DNA from: Persicaria tinctoria
Taxonomy: Eukaryota; Streptophyta; Magnoliopsida; Caryophyllales; Polygonaceae
Length of the DNA stretch: 64,000 bases
Reading direction: 5' to 3'
Assembly (NCBI GenBank): GCA_037127255.1
Contig: JBANSL010000013.1
Coordinates: 6,326,188 to 6,390,187, forward strand
Made by a program: the position numbers and the translations under genes. Shown here one piece after another: positions 45,726 through 58,196 of this stretch. The notes beneath the pieces were generated by a model. It made no database searches, was not told where the DNA came from, and worked only from the letters and a program-made list of their open reading frames with translations. Positions within the stretch are counted from its first letter, which is position 1. Each line of letters begins with the position of its first letter.

Positions 45726-48716
45726 ATGTTTGATACTGGTCATAAGGCACAAGTCATGGCTGGCCAAAGGGATAAATTTGTGAGGTAAACACATATATGT
45801 ACAGCTTTAACAACAACAAAATCACTGTCATATGAATATATAATGAGTGGTTTATGTTGTCCAACAGGTTAAACAACTTGGACTCATTTTCAGCTGCAAC
45901 CGGTGGAATGAATCGAGCTGCGTTCAATGTAGAGAAGAATGGCGGTGCCAGGGCTACACACCGGTCTAAGTCCCTTAATCTGTCATTCTCAAATCAGACA
46001 AAATCTGTTCATGAGGGGATTGTGAAAGGGTCCGAAGAGCTTGTGAGCTTGGGTAAATCTTTTAAAACGGGGGTCACTCGGATGGTGTTTCCAGAAGACC
46101 TCAGAGTATCAGAAAATATGATATTTGACCCTCAAGACAAATCCCTCCTTTTCTGGAACAGGCTCTTCGTTATATCTTGTATCATTGCGGTTTCAATCGA
46201 TCCTTTGTTCTTCTATCTTCCTGGCATAGACCGAAAACACGAATGTCTTGGGATAGATAACAACCTGGCTAAAACAACTACAACTCTGAGGACTTTCATT
46301 GATGCCTTTTATCTCATTCACATGGCTTTTAAGTTTAGAACTGCTTACATTGCTCCTTCATCTCGAGTATTTGGGCGAGGTGAACTTGTGATAGATTCTG
46401 CGCAAATAGCAAAACGATATCTCCAGCGTTATTTCATCATTGATTTTCTCTCAGTACTGCCTATCCCACAGGTTCAATTCAATCCCCTCCAATCCATTTT
46501 GTGTTTATTGATCAATTAGAGCAATCCATACCATTTTTCATGTTTGTTCTTGCAGATTGTAGTGTGGGAATTCATGTCAAGATCGAAAGTTCATAGCGTG
46601 ATGGATACCAAGAAGGCATTAAGGAACGTCGTGTTTACTCAATACATTCCTAGATTTTTGAGGTTTTATCCTCTTACCTCTGATCTCAAAAAGACTGCAG
46701 GAGTTTTCGCCGAGAGTGCTTGGGCTGGTGCTGCATACTATTTGCTGTGGTACATGCTCTCAAGCCATGTATGTTCCCTCCATTTTTCTTGCATCAGTAT
46801 AATTTTTCTTTTCGGGCTGCTGGTGTTTAGAGTTGCGTGCTATGGTGTTGTGTCCTGTTGTCTTGGTTGCTTTTCGGGCTTCTTTTCTGTTTCTCTACTG
46901 TCTCTTCTACCTTCTGTGAGACTTATTACTATATTCTTCTTATGTCCTATTGTTCTGGATCTATCGAAATGTGGGATTAACTGGGTTGGTGTTGTTGTTT
47001 TTGTTTGATTGCTACAAATCTTATAAGTACTATTTTGCTTCATTCTTGTATTCTATGACATGTTGTATAGATTGCCGGTGCACTATGGTATATGTTCGCA
47101 GTGGACCGAATTGAGGTCTGTTGGGTGGTAGCCTGCACCAGGTCAACCAGATGTAAGAAAATATACTTGTACTGTGGCAATAACGTATCTCCGAATCCGC
47201 TATGGGTGAAGATCCGCAAGCACACTCTCGGAAGGATGTGCTCTGCGGATGGTGGTTCGAATTCCTTCAACTTTGGGATCTATACACAAGCCCTTTCTTC
47301 ACACATTGTTGAAACAAAGAAGTTTTACACCAAGTTCTGCTACTGCTTATGGTGGGGGCTTCAAAATTTGAGGTGAATTGAACCCTCCCAACCTCTCCAT
47401 TGTGCTCTGATTTAGTAACATCTGTTGACACTTTTCCTTCTTAAGTACACTTGGGCAAGGGCTCGAGACGAGTACTTACTCCGGGGAGGTTCTCTTCTGC
47501 ATATTCATTGCTATATCCGGGCTAATCCTCTTTGCCCTTTTGATCGGGAATATGCAAGTAAGTTTTTCGTTGTTGTTGCTATTGTTGTTGTTGTTGTTAT
47601 GTGTTTTAGACTAAGAGTGTTAGCTGTGATTTGATTGTGATAGACCTACTTGCAATCTTTGACAATACGTCTTGAGGAGATGAGGATCAAGAGGCGAGAT
47701 TCGGAGCAATGGATGCACCACCGTCTACTTCCGCAAGGGCTTAGGGAACGGGTTAGACGGTACAACCAATACAAGTGGCTGGAGACGCGAGGAGTGGACG
47801 AGGAGAGCTTAGTCCAGAGCTTGCCAAAGGACCTCCGAAGGGATATTAAGCGTCATCTTTGTCTAAACTTAGTTAGAAGGGTGAGTTCGGAATCCATCTC
47901 CTATCACAAATGCTTAAGTCATTATGTAAGGGCTTCATCATATCTGTATATTGGCAGGTGCCTTTGTTTGAAAACATGGATGAGAGGCTCCTCGATGCAA
48001 TATGCGAGCGTCTAACACCGAGCCTATACACGGAGCACACATACATAGTTCGAGAGGGGGACCCGGTGGACGAGATGCTCTTCATCATCCGAGGCCGACT
48101 CGAGAGCGTCACGACGGACGGAGGACGGAGCGGTTTCTACAACCGCGGCCTCCTAAAGGAAGGCGACTTCTGCGGCGAGGAGCTCCTAACATGGGCCCTC
48201 GACCCGAAAGCCGGGGCCAACCTACCCTTGTCAACAAGAACCGTGAAGGCCTTGACCGAAGTCGAGGCCTTCGCTCTACGAGCCGAGGAGCTCAAGTTCG
48301 TCGCCGGGCAGTTCCGGAGGCTCCACAGCAGGCAGGTGCAGCACACCTTCCGGTTCTACTCGCAGCAGTGGCGGACGTGGGCGTCGTGCTTCATCCAGGC
48401 TGCGTGGCGGAGGCACGTGAGGCGCCTTGTCGCCGAGCAACGGAGGAAGGAGGAGGAGGAGGAAGAGGACGACGACGACGAAGAGGAAGACACTAGTGCT
48501 AAGGGTGGGGAGCAGAGTGGGAAGCAAATGAAGAGGCAGGCGAGCAAAGAAGGGTCACCGAGCCTCGGCGCGACGATCTACGCGTCGAGGTTCGCAGCCA
48601 ACGCGCTCAAGGGGCTACAGAGGAACCGGAGTGGCTCGTCTACTGCTAGTAGTGGCTCTACAAGCTTTGTTGCTCTGCAGAAGCCCTCTGAGCCTGATTT
48701 TAGTAACGATGGTTGA
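45726..48716 (+). CDS. CNGC: Cyclic-nucleotide-gated ion channel, CNGC5/6 type
   Basis: This is a plasma-membrane cation channel of plant CNGC group II. Coding exons are 45726-45784, 45868-46471, 46556-46768, 47071-47372, 47446-47557, 47644-47880 and 47958-48716. Phases agree throughout and the product is 761 aa. An in-frame Met at 45756 (MAGQRDKFVRLNNLDS) matches the usual family N-terminus and may be the true start (751 aa). Visible are S1 (about residues 115-137), FPEDLRVSE before it, RTAYIAPSSRVFGRGELVID, and the pore/filter GLQNLSTLGQGLETSTYSG. After it come the C-linker LEEMRIKRRDSEQWMHHRLL, the cyclic-nucleotide-binding domain (about 512-635) with phosphate-binding cassette LLKEGDFCGEELLTWAL, and an IQ calmodulin motif FIQAAWRRHVRR (about 653-665). 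A run of about 15 acidic residues and a basic/Ser-rich tail follow. Calcium signalling is the family role. Confidence 0.96.
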
Positions 48717-50038
48717 CCTCATTTTGTGTGTATCGTGTTGTAGTAGTTGAGGAGGTGTTTGTATTGTTTTTTGTTTTTGTGATCATGTCACATTTGATGG
48801 CAAATGGCAATTGGATAGTTTAATATAGAGTTACTAGTCCATCTACATCTATGGATCAAAGCCCAACTGATTAAAGCCCATGACAATTCAAAATATACAT
48901 TCACATACAGCTAAGTAATAGATAGTTATTAAAGGCTTTATATTTTGTCCTCTTCTTCTGTAGCTCTGCTACAAATTGATGTACAGAACACCATTTTGAT
49001 GATTAGTGGAAAAGCAACGGTGCTTTGAGCTCTCTTTACAATCCAAACAAATCCTGACATTCAGCAAGAGTTGTGATTACTCACTGCAAATGCACATAGA
49101 TTGTTTGAAGTGGAAGTTATGGATTAGTCATTGAGGGTTGGGTTAAATTAATGAAGCTTCAAAATGCAACATTTTAAACTTATGTATAGAAAGTGACAAG
49201 TTATTCATAGTTAATGTAACGAAGGGCGTTTGGTACGGTCTTGTACCGGTACCGTGGAGGTGGAGATGTTTATCTCGGATTCGTAATCTTATCATTCGTT
49301 AAGATGTAACCTCTATAATTTTTTTTGATCTGGTAAAAATTTAGGTGGTATTACCTTACGCGAAAGCATTTTTATGGATGAAGTCTTGAAGACATGTGTC
49401 ATTGTAGATGTCGAAACTCCTAACAGAGCGGCAACGGTGTGTAAACGACTTTAGAACTATTACGGGATACGTGAGAGAAAGACACTTTGTTCACGCTCGA
49501 GAACACAATTTTGATATCAGGCATAATTAATTCAATTTTTCAAGGTCATTTGTTTATGGTTTTGAAATAGTTTAGGACTATAAGAGTCTTTCCTCTATTT
49601 TGTATTTTATTTATACCTAGTTGTATTGTTTGGATTATACTTTGCCTAAGGGCTAAGGGTCCTAGTTTTAGCCTCTAGAGGAGTTTGTTTGTCGATCCTT
49701 TCGTAACCAATATGAATAGGTCAATCGAACCATCATTATTTGCGAGTATTGATCCATCGAGTTTAAACGTACATTGGGACTTTTTCCATCTAGCCAGATC
49801 GTTCGTAGCCTGTAGTTTTTTGTTTTTTTTTTTTTGTTTTTTTTTTTTAATAAATCATCAGTTTATTCAGATGGGAAATATTTAGATTTTATAGGCAAAG
49901 TTGTACTTGAAAGTTGAAAGCGATTGGAATTGGAAGTAGTCCAAACAAAGCCTAAAAGGCTAAAACCACCAAGTCAGTAGTCAGTAGTCACCAACGAGGT
50001 GCACACTGAAGTGAAGAGTGAATCCTGAAGGAGGGAAA
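48717..50038. other. Intergenic DNA between CNGC and PLMT
   Basis: This holds the 3' flank of CNGC and the upstream region of PLMT. A T-rich run with two long T tracts lies at 49818-49848. No gene or clear element was recognised. Confidence 0.5.
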
Positions 50039-52235
50039 ATGGGAGTGTGGGCGGCCATTGGAGTGTTGTCGCCGTTCCCGTTCTACTTCTGGCTATGGAG
50101 ATACCCTCAGTCATGGGTAGTTCTCTGCGGAAAACGCCGAGACCCATCCAAGTCAATGGCTTTCGTCGCTCATCTCTTGAAGCTCCTCCAGTTCCTCTCT
50201 CTCTTCTCCGTTTCCTCTCTCTCTTGGCCCCCTCCTTTCTACTTCTGGCCCCTCTTCCTTGCTGGCCAGTTCCTCAATTTCAGGTCAGTCAACCCCCAAT
50301 CTCTCTTTCATTTCTCACTCGCTCTGTGATTTCACTTGCGATTTGATTTGATTTCAATCTCAATTTAACCCTACTTCCATACTGGTAGTGTCACCTGATT
50401 GGAATGTCTGATTCCATACTGAATGAGTTCAATCTCTCTGTGATTTCAATCTGCTATTGAGTTTAAGTAATTCCTAATTCCCTGCTGAATGCCACCTGAT
50501 TGGAATGTCTGATTTGGGGATAATGGCACTGGTAGTTCCTTAGTGTCATTTTTTTTTGTGTGATTTTATTTCAATTTGATGACTTGTGGTTGGGGTTTTT
50601 GAATTGAATGATTGGGTAGTGCTAGTTCCTTAGTTTCTTGCTTGTTTTATGTTAATCTGGTTTTGATTGAGCATTTAGTGGTAAAAGGTTAGGAAAATGT
50701 AACCCTAACTTCACCCTCTTTTTGCTGGTTGATTGTAAGATGTAATCTTGAAGGGGTCCTTTGGTATAAATTCATGTGTTAAACCTGAGAATCTCATTCC
50801 CTCGGTATCGGGTTTGATTGGACAATCTGAAACCCTTTGCCTTAAAAGACTGTAACAAGGGCACATTGTTTGCCGAAAACATTGAAAGTTGAGTGCCTTT
50901 CAATGAAATATGTCTCTCTTGACCAATCCTACCTTCTGAGATAAACCTAATACAGTTAGATCCATTTTTGGAATGATGCCATTAGAAAGCTTTTGGATGA
51001 AATGAACATGAAGCCATGAAGGGAAGAAATAAAAACGACCGACTATTTCATATACAGAGATGAAACCATTCTATGGGAGTGGGACTTGTGATGACGCTTA
51101 CGTTATTTACGCTGGAGGATTTAGTACTTGCCCAACCATTATGAGCTGAAAAAATTCGGCCAATGTTACATTTTTGGATTCTTGTTCTAGAAACATTGAT
51201 CTCTTAAGGATATGAATATTACTTATTTGTGAACCTTAAGTGCTTGAGGAGAACTATATGAATTGAAGTTTAAATACAAAAGCTATGGTAGCTGCAGAAT
51301 TTACTCTAATGTTTCCTGCTACTTTGTCGCTGCATCTTCTCCACGCTGTAGAATTCATCATGCTTGTATCCATTAGGAGTTTGTCCGATAAAGCTGCCCT
51401 TAGGAGTTTTTCAACTGTTCATAATGAACATTGTACGTGTTTGTATTTTTCTTAAAAGCTTCCATAGCCTAGGGATTCTAGTTTCTTACATTTCCGACTT
51501 GTTCTAGAAAAATTGATCTCCTCAGTAAGGATATGAATATTACTTATTTGTGAACCTTATCTGCTTGAGGAGAACTAGACGAATTGAAGTTTAAATACAA
51601 AAGCTATGTTAGCTGCAGAATTTACTCTAATGATTCCTGCTACTTTGTCGCTGCATCTTCTCCGCACTGTAGAACATATCATGCTTGTATCCATTAGGAT
51701 TTAGGATTTTTTCGACTGTTGAGAATGAACATTGTATGTGTTTGTATTTTTCTTAAAAGCTTCCATAGCCTAGGGATTATAGTTTCTTACATTTCCGACT
51801 TCATGGAAATCCCTCACGGCCTCACATGATCAATTTGCTTAATTGTTAGAGGAAAATCAGTTAAAAACTTTGCATTCTCCATCTCCCTGCTTAGATTATT
51901 CTATAGAACTCGGTATATTCGTTTGATTTCAGGCTATTTTTTGTTATGGACCTTTTTTTTACTCTATTTGGATTCTTGAAACCAGGGTTTATCAGCTGCT
52001 TGGTGAATCCGGAACATACTATGGAGTTCGCTTCGGGAAGGACATACCTTGGGTCACCGAATTTCCATTTGGATACGTGAGCGATCCACAGTACGTTGGC
52101 AGCATAATGAGCCTAGTCGCTTGTTTGCCGTGGGTACCGTTCCAATACATTCTCTTGTGGTGCCTCGGGTATGTGTTTATGATACTCATAGAATCGAAGG
52201 AAGATCCAAACACTCGCGCCAAGCCCCTCTCCTGA
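50039..52235 (+). CDS. PLMT: Phosphatidyl-N-methylethanolamine N-methyltransferase
   Basis: The enzyme adds methyl groups from S-adenosylmethionine to phosphatidyl-monomethylethanolamine, giving the dimethyl lipid and phosphatidylcholine in the ER membrane. Exons are 50039-50283 and 51986-52235, spliced within an Arg codon (AG|G), for 164 aa, the usual family length. Recognisable stretches are MGVWAAIGVLSPFPFYFWLW at the N-terminus, DPSKSMAFVAHLLKLLQFLS, SWPPPFYFWPLFLAGQFLNF, GESGTYYGVRFGKDIPWVTE, FPFGYVSDPQYVGSIMSL and a C-terminal ESKEDPNTRAK. Several hydrophobic segments are consistent with a membrane protein. I chose the start at MGVWAAIG, where family similarity begins. The 1.7-kb intron contains a tandem duplication but leaves both splice sites intact. 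Confidence 0.96.
51181..51810. repeat. 317-bp tandem duplication inside the PLMT intron
   Basis: CTTGTTCTAGAAA(C/A)ATTGATCT starts at 51181 and 51498, and both units run through GATATGAATATTACTTATTT, AGCTGCAGAATTTACTCT, CTTTGTCGCTGCATCTTCTC and end in CATAGCCTAGGGATT. They differ by scattered substitutions and a small deletion. Confidence 0.92.
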
Positions 52236-53325
52236 GCCCACGAACCCAGTCTGCTAAACTAGGTCCAAATCTGTCTGCCTTCTGTTTCTGTTAACAGCTT
52301 TTTCGGCGAATTTGCATTGAGAAAAAAAGTTGTTGGTTTTTAGAAAATAGAGGTTGTTATCAGTCTTTGTCCTGAAAGTTATGAGTCGATTCAAACATGT
52401 AACGATCGTTTTACCCCTTTATTGAGCCTACTCGATGCAAACAGATTTCGACAAATTTAGTAACCCAGACTGGCGGGATATGTCGTACAAGGAACATTAG
52501 TTTAACTAAAATAATTGACCAAAAAAAGTTTAACTAAAATAATGTTGAGCTATTCAATTCATCCGTATCAATGTACTATAATTGAACTAAATTATTTGCC
52601 TTAACTTCGACATCACAAAATAAACCCTAATTATAAATTATTATTTTTATTGGCCTACACAAACTTGCCCATATCAACTTATTGATATATATTTTCGAGC
52701 ATTTGTTAACATATTTTATATACAAACATATGTATAGATATGATCCAAAGTCAATGGCTTGTACTTAAATAATATCAAATTATTGATTGTGACACTATGG
52801 GAACTAAGATGAATTGGTGAATGAATCCCACAATAATTGGGCTTAATTACATTCTTACCAATAAAATAAAATAAATTTGTCTAAGGAATATAAATTGGAT
52901 TATAATATTATATCACTCGTTCAAAACCCCCAAAAAAAAGTACAAAAAGATGATCGTGATTCGAGAGTGGCTGATTTATATTAGTAGGTTAAGGTTATCA
53001 AATGTCAATAATCAATTTGAGCGTGTTTGATTCGAGAGTGGCTGATTTATATTAGTAGGTTAAGTTTTTCTTATACCAATACCACATCTTTAACTATATG
53101 TACAAAACTTTTTTTCTCTAGGGGGCTTGAGCCACCGCATGACCCCCTGGCTCCGCCCATGAATAGATGTAATAGGGAGTTGTTTGTATAAATATCGAGC
53201 ATGTGCTGTACTCGAACTAACTGATTCTAATACAACAGAAAATTCCCCAAAACCTCCATTGCTCTCGATTGCTCTCTTCTTCGGAGATATCATATCTCAG
53301 CTAGATCAAGCCGAGGCTTGATAAC
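52236..53325. other. AT-rich intergenic DNA downstream of PLMT
   Basis: GATTCGAGAGTGGCTGATTT, then ATATTAGTAGGTTAAG, occurs twice (about 52961 and 53029), a short direct duplication. Around 53160-53330 a TATAAATATCGAGC promoter-like element and C- and T-rich leader resemble the 35824 LTR, so this may be a decayed LTR end. No gene was seen. Confidence 0.5.
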
Positions 53326-54075
53326 CTACCTCTCTATCTTGCACTTCAAACTCACTATAATGTACTTCAATTCACATGATTTCAGTCGTCTTTGAAATTC
53401 TTTGAAGGAGAGAGGGGGAGAGTAGGAAGTAGTACCGATCTGAAGGACTACATCCCTCAAATCCTCAACATCCATTGTCTTGCCATAATCGACTTTTAGC
53501 ATAGCAAAGCTTTAGGAATTTGTAGACTTCCTTCGTATTGTGGAACGGAGATAACTAATTATGTAAATGTAAGTATCTCAAAAACTCTATATATCTCTAT
53601 AATTATGTTGTATACTATAACTAGATTGGTTAATTTGATGTTCAAAACCATAATGTAGATGCTGAGACTCATTTGATCTTCGTTATTATATGTTTAGGTT
53701 CTTGTAGATCCGAAAAAATGAAGGAAACAAAGTTCAAGCTATCGTTACTTGAAGCTAATGGGTTGTTAAAAAAATCTCAATTTAGAGATCGTTTAAAGGT
53801 AAATAAATATAGAAGACTTTCAACAATTTATTATTGATAATATTTAAAATAATGTCTCTTAATTTTAAATAGGATAAATTCCTTAGCACTCCTTTCATTT
53901 TTAATTAAATGTCTTTTATTGTTCATATACACTTTTAAAAAAATAAAAATTTAATCAATTTTTTTAATAATTTTATATTTATTAATCATAAATATAAAAT
54001 TGTTTTAAAAAATAAAATATTAATATTTTATATAGTTTTTATGTTAAAAAATTTGTATATAAATATTATATATAT
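53326..54075. repeat. Duplicated segment, copy without LINE
   Basis: This matches 57706-57978 plus 61836-62365: CTACCTCTCTATCTTGCAC, GAGAGAGGGGGAGAGTAGG, CATAATGTAGATGCTGA and so on. It lacks the ~3.9-kb LINE that splits the other copy. The uninterrupted site is TGGAACGGAGATAACTAATT at 53541-53560. Confidence 0.92.
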
Positions 54076-54082
54076 ATATTTA

Positions 54083-54240
54083 TAAGGCGAAACTAATTAA
54101 AATAACTCAACCTTTAAGAGGGTGTTAAAAATATATCCCCACCTTTCAGATGTAAGATAAATATCTTGACCTTTATAAGTGATGGTAATATAATTTCCCA
54201 AAATTTTCTCTCCCACAAAAATGATTAGTTTCGCCCCTAA
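54083..54240. mobile_element. MITE-like element, ~155 bp
   Basis: AAGGCGAAACTAAT at the left and GATTAGTTTCGCCCCT at the right form a ~13-bp inverted repeat around AT-rich DNA. The sequence is absent from the other copy of the duplicated segment, where homology stops at the same place. Confidence 0.55.
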
Positions 54241-55020
54241 ACATTCAATTTAATACGTATTTAATTCAAATTATTCAATTTAATATGTATTTATATTATA
54301 ATTAAATTTAATCAAAACAAATATAATAAAACAAAGTAAATATTTAAAATATAAATTTCAATATCTTGATTGTGTAAAATATCATTCAAGTTTATTAGAT
54401 TATATTAGATTGGTTTTTAAGTTTGTCGTATTTTATTATTATTTTGGATTTAAGAAAAAATAAAAAATAAAAAATTTACATTCTTTTATATATTTTTAAT
54501 AATAATAATTTACTTCTTCTAAATAAATGAACACCATTGAATAATCTAAATAATTAAATTTTTATTTCAATTTCGTAGTACATAAAGTTTATAATTGATA
54601 AAATATTCTTCAGTTTTGATAAGTTAAATCACTAACTAATCATTTACTAATTGAAAATATGTTATTTTGCTTTACAATTTTTTTATTTGGCTTGTTATAG
54701 ATATCATTTACTACTCCGTAATTGAAAAGAAGCTGAAAGTGCAGCTGCACAAGTTGCTTTGGCATCAATCTTTCATAGTGGGATTGAAGAGGTTAGACTT
54801 TTCTATTTGATGTTATCTACTCGATCTTGCTTTGGTATCTACTCGATCTTTAACATCTACTTTTCATGTTATTAAAACCAGGATGATCCATCCATATACA
54901 AAAATCTTCTACAACAGCTTTTGCAGAGGGAATTCAAGCGAGGATCATGTTTTCCGAAATATACTACATCCAAGTTGGGGCCCCCACATAATCCAACATT
55001 TTTTTCAATTGTAGAAGCTC
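54241..55020. other. AT-rich intergenic DNA
   Basis: No gene or element was recognised beyond short TACTCCGTA words (54712) that recall Stowaway termini. Confidence 0.4.
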
Positions 55021-55420
55021 AAGGAGAGACTTTTAGGACCCATAGATCGAGTTACGAGCGCTGAGGAAGACGAAGTTTCTTCAAGCCGCCGCTTCCTTCG
55101 ACGCCGATTGGGTTGGAAGATCGAAGTTCCTTTCAAGGGGATTTCTTATCTTTCCTTTTGGTTGTCTACTCACACTTACATGTTATAGACTAGGATCTAT
55201 TTGTAACTCTTTACTTGTTTGCCCCTTCGCTTGAACTCTTTTCATAGTGGATCTTGGGTCGACTCTTGAGGCCCCGGGGACGTAGGACTGTTGTCCGAAC
55301 CTCGTAAACAAACGATCTGTGTCCTTTACATTCTGCATGTTCATTTATTGTTTGTTTTTCGATTCTTTTCTATAAAACGACTTCTCAAATTAAAACTTAG
55401 ATCTATACGAGATCTTGTTT
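55021..55420 (+). mobile_element. LTR fragment (copia-like 3' part)
   Basis: CATAGTGGATCTTGGGTCGA, CTCTTGAGGCCCCGGGGACG and TAGGAC correspond to the distal part of the solo LTR at 11106-11947 (read on its minus strand). The upstream ~180 bp (GCCGCCGCTTCCTTCGACG) would be its transcribed leader. Ends and target duplication were not found, so this is a truncated LTR of a related family. Confidence 0.55.
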
Positions 55421-56330
55421 TATCACCAAGCTCCATTTTGATCAACCTTTTCATCTCTGTCTTCGCATCACCATCCTCAATTTTTTTTTCCTTTTGTTTT
55501 ATTTTTTGTGAGAGGAAAGGAAAAGAGTTTTCCTTGAACTCCACTGGATCGGGATCCGACTTTTAGTGGACAAGAAGCGAAAACAAAAAAGCAGGCAGAG
55601 ATGAATGCAGCTAAGGTTGCATATATTACTCTTAGAGTACACTTAGATTCTAAATATATATTATGTTTGTGTCTATGTCCAAAAAATCTGCGTTGCTAGC
55701 TTTGGTGGGATTTTATTCTTTCTGTTGATCTTGAGAGTGCGTAGTGTGAGCTTCTTAATTATTCCATTGCATTGTATCAGATACTTAGCCTATGAAATAC
55801 CATAATTTGCTGCCCAAATTAAGTCTAAATGTACTGTTTTGAACGAGTCTTCATAAACTCGACGTACTCTTTATTTACCTCTTTACAGAAATAGTATTTC
55901 TCAAGTGCGGTCAATAGTCCGCCCGTGTTCATACGTACAGATTTCAGGGCTAAACATGTTTTGAGACACTAATACATCTCATGATTATCTTCTCATCAGA
56001 TTGAGAAGATAAGAACCTTGAGTATTCCGTGGCCATCTAAGAGGTAGTAAACACGACTTTTCAATTCATACATTTTTATTAGGGGACGGATAAATATATT
56101 TTATTAATTTATTTTAATTTATATATTTTTCTCTCATTAAAAAGGAGGGGTAAACACGACTTTTCACCGTTTTAAACGGAAACCTAACAAGAAAAAAGGT
56201 TGTGGGTGACGATTTACCTACAAAATGAGTTTAAGGGGTGATTTTCTGCAATTTCAATTTTAAAGGGTGGTTTTCTGCAAAGACTTATATTTAAGGGGTG
56301 GTTTTCTGCCATTTTTTAAAGAAGTAAATC

Positions 56331-56336
<6 letters not shown>
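55421..56336. other. Intergenic DNA with short GGTGGTTTTCTGC repeats
   Basis: AAGGGGTGATTTTCTGCAAT, AAAGGGTGGTTTTCTGC and AAGGGGTGGTTTTCTGC occur in a row at 56230-56310. Nothing else was recognised. Confidence 0.45.

Positions 56337-56421
<85 letters not shown>
56337..56421. repeat. (AT)n microsatellite, ~42 units
   Basis: An uninterrupted alternating AT tract of about 84 bp. It is likely to be length-polymorphic and may be shorter or longer in the real genome than in the assembly. Confidence 0.98.
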
Positions 56422-56422
<1 letters not shown>

Positions 56423-57142
56423 TAAGTTGCTGTTGGGTAAAAGGTTAACTGATAAAGTGGATGAAACAAATGGGATAGTTGAAGTTGATGATGATTATTT
56501 GTGTTAAATATCTGCTAATAAGTTAGTATGACATTTGATAAACATAGCTGATGAAAGCTAGTATGGTGTTTGTGTCGTAATTCAATCTTGTTTTCGTGTC
56601 TTCACAATCAATACAAGTTAGACATGTTTAAATATGATTCAACCCGACCCGTAAAATGTGGGTTTTTGTGCAAATATTTTAACCCGAAACTCGAAGCAAC
56701 CTGAACCCATTCAACCTGCAAATTTCTGGGTCGGGCTGAGTCAACCCGTGGGTCATCCATTTGGATCCAGTCGAATCAATGATTTGGCAGAATCCTGTGA
56801 TCTGTCATTACCGGGGAGAGCAGGCCATTCGACAGGTTAAAAAAAGTAATCTTGCTCGATAAAGTCGGTTGATTAGGGTAAAATTTTATCCAAGCTCTAA
56901 GATAGTAAAAACATAAATAAATAGTACAATTTAACCTAATATTTACTAATAATAATTAGGACGAAATATTATTTTTATATCATCAACTTTACTTTATAAT
57001 TTCATGTTATGTATATAAAAAAATATATTGCTAATGTAGCAACATTAAATAATTATGAATGCAATTCAAACCCTTTACCACGTACCTACGAAGCATAGTG
57101 AAATGGAGAAAGGTGGATGGTTTTTTTTTATGATACAAAATC

Positions 57143-57378
57143 CTCCATCCGTTCGAAAATATAAGATCTTTTACTTTTTGGCACGTAGGTTAAGAAGCTA
57201 AATATTATATAAAATATTAATTTTTTTAAAATTAATTTTTTACAATATAACACTTTTTATTAATAAGTATTAAAATGTAAAAAAATAATTTTAAAAAAAT
57301 CAATATTTTATATAGTATTTAGCTCCTTAAACTACGTGCCGAAAAGCAAATGATCTTACATATTTGAACGGAGGGAGT
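57143..57378. mobile_element. Stowaway-like MITE, ~236 bp
   Basis: The left end CCTCCATCCGTTCGAAAATA and the right end TATTTGAACGGAGGGAG are inverted repeats of the CTCCCTCCGTTC Stowaway type (Tc1/mariner). The interior also pairs (GGCACGTAGGTTAAGAAGCT against GCTCCTTAAACTACGTGCC), so it can fold into a near-perfect hairpin. TA-type flanks are present. Confidence 0.85.
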
Positions 57379-57418
57379 ACAAATCAATAGTGTGCAATAA
57401 AAAAAAGTACTTCACCCA

Positions 57419-57682
57419 CTTAACTATTTCAGTTCACACAACAACAAAAAGTACTTCAACAACTTAACCATTTCAATTCACCCAAAAACGAAAAATGCTT
57501 CAACCACTTAACCTTTTCAATTCACCCAAAAACGAAAAGTACTTCAACAACTTAACCATTTCAATTCACCCAAAAACGAAAAGCACTTCAACCACTTAAC
57601 CATTTCAATTCACCCAAAAACGAAAAGTACTTCAACCACTTAACCATTTCAATTCACACAAAAACGAAATCCATCCACCTTT
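57419..57682. repeat. 44-bp minisatellite, six units
   Basis: CTTAACCATTTCAATTCAC-type units start at 57419, 57463, 57507, 57551, 57595 and 57639, exactly 44 bp apart. Each contains CAAAAACGAAAAG(T/C)ACTTCAAC. It directly precedes the duplicated segment. Confidence 0.95.
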
Positions 57683-57705
57683 CTCCATTTCAATTCACAT
57701 GACAT

Positions 57706-57978
57706 ACCTAGCTACCTCTCTATCTTGCACTTCAAACTCACTATAATGTACATCAATTCACATATCTTGCACTTCAAACTCACTATAATGTACATCAATT
57801 CACATGATTTCAGTCGTCTTTGAAATTCTTTGACGGAGAGAGGGGGAGAGTAGGAAGTAGTACCGATCTGAAGGACCACATCCCTCAAATCTTCAAGATC
57901 GATTGTCTTGCCAGAATCGACTTTCGGCATAACAAAGCTTTACGAATTTGTAGACTTCCTTCATATTGTGGAATGAAG
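57706..57978. repeat. Duplicated segment, LINE-bearing copy (left part)
   Basis: It matches 53326-53550 but has one extra tandem copy of a 43-bp unit (ATCTTGCACTTCAAACTCAC at 57722 and 57765). The match stops at GTGGAATGAAG, where the LINE begins. Confidence 0.9.
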
Positions 57979-58196
57979 CTTCTTGCGTTTAATTATAAGT
58001 ACTGGAAACAAAGAGCTAAGACTAAACATCTCAACCTAACCGACCAAAATACTAAATATTTTCAAACCATAACTAAGATCAAAAACTTCATAAAGGCTAC
58101 AGATTCCTTTGAGACAAAAAGGGGCGAAGCAATAACAGACAAATCTGACATATCAGAACATATTACTAATGAATTATCGGAAAGATTTATAGGGTC

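Noticed and set aside
47910..48547. Several long open frames on both strands over the CNGC last exon
   Set aside because: They are shadows caused by the GC-rich coding sequence; only the plus-strand CNGC frame shows domains.
57419..57682. Regularly spaced repeats that could suggest a CRISPR array
   Set aside because: The whole 44-bp unit repeats with no variable spacers and the genome is a plant; it is a minisatellite.
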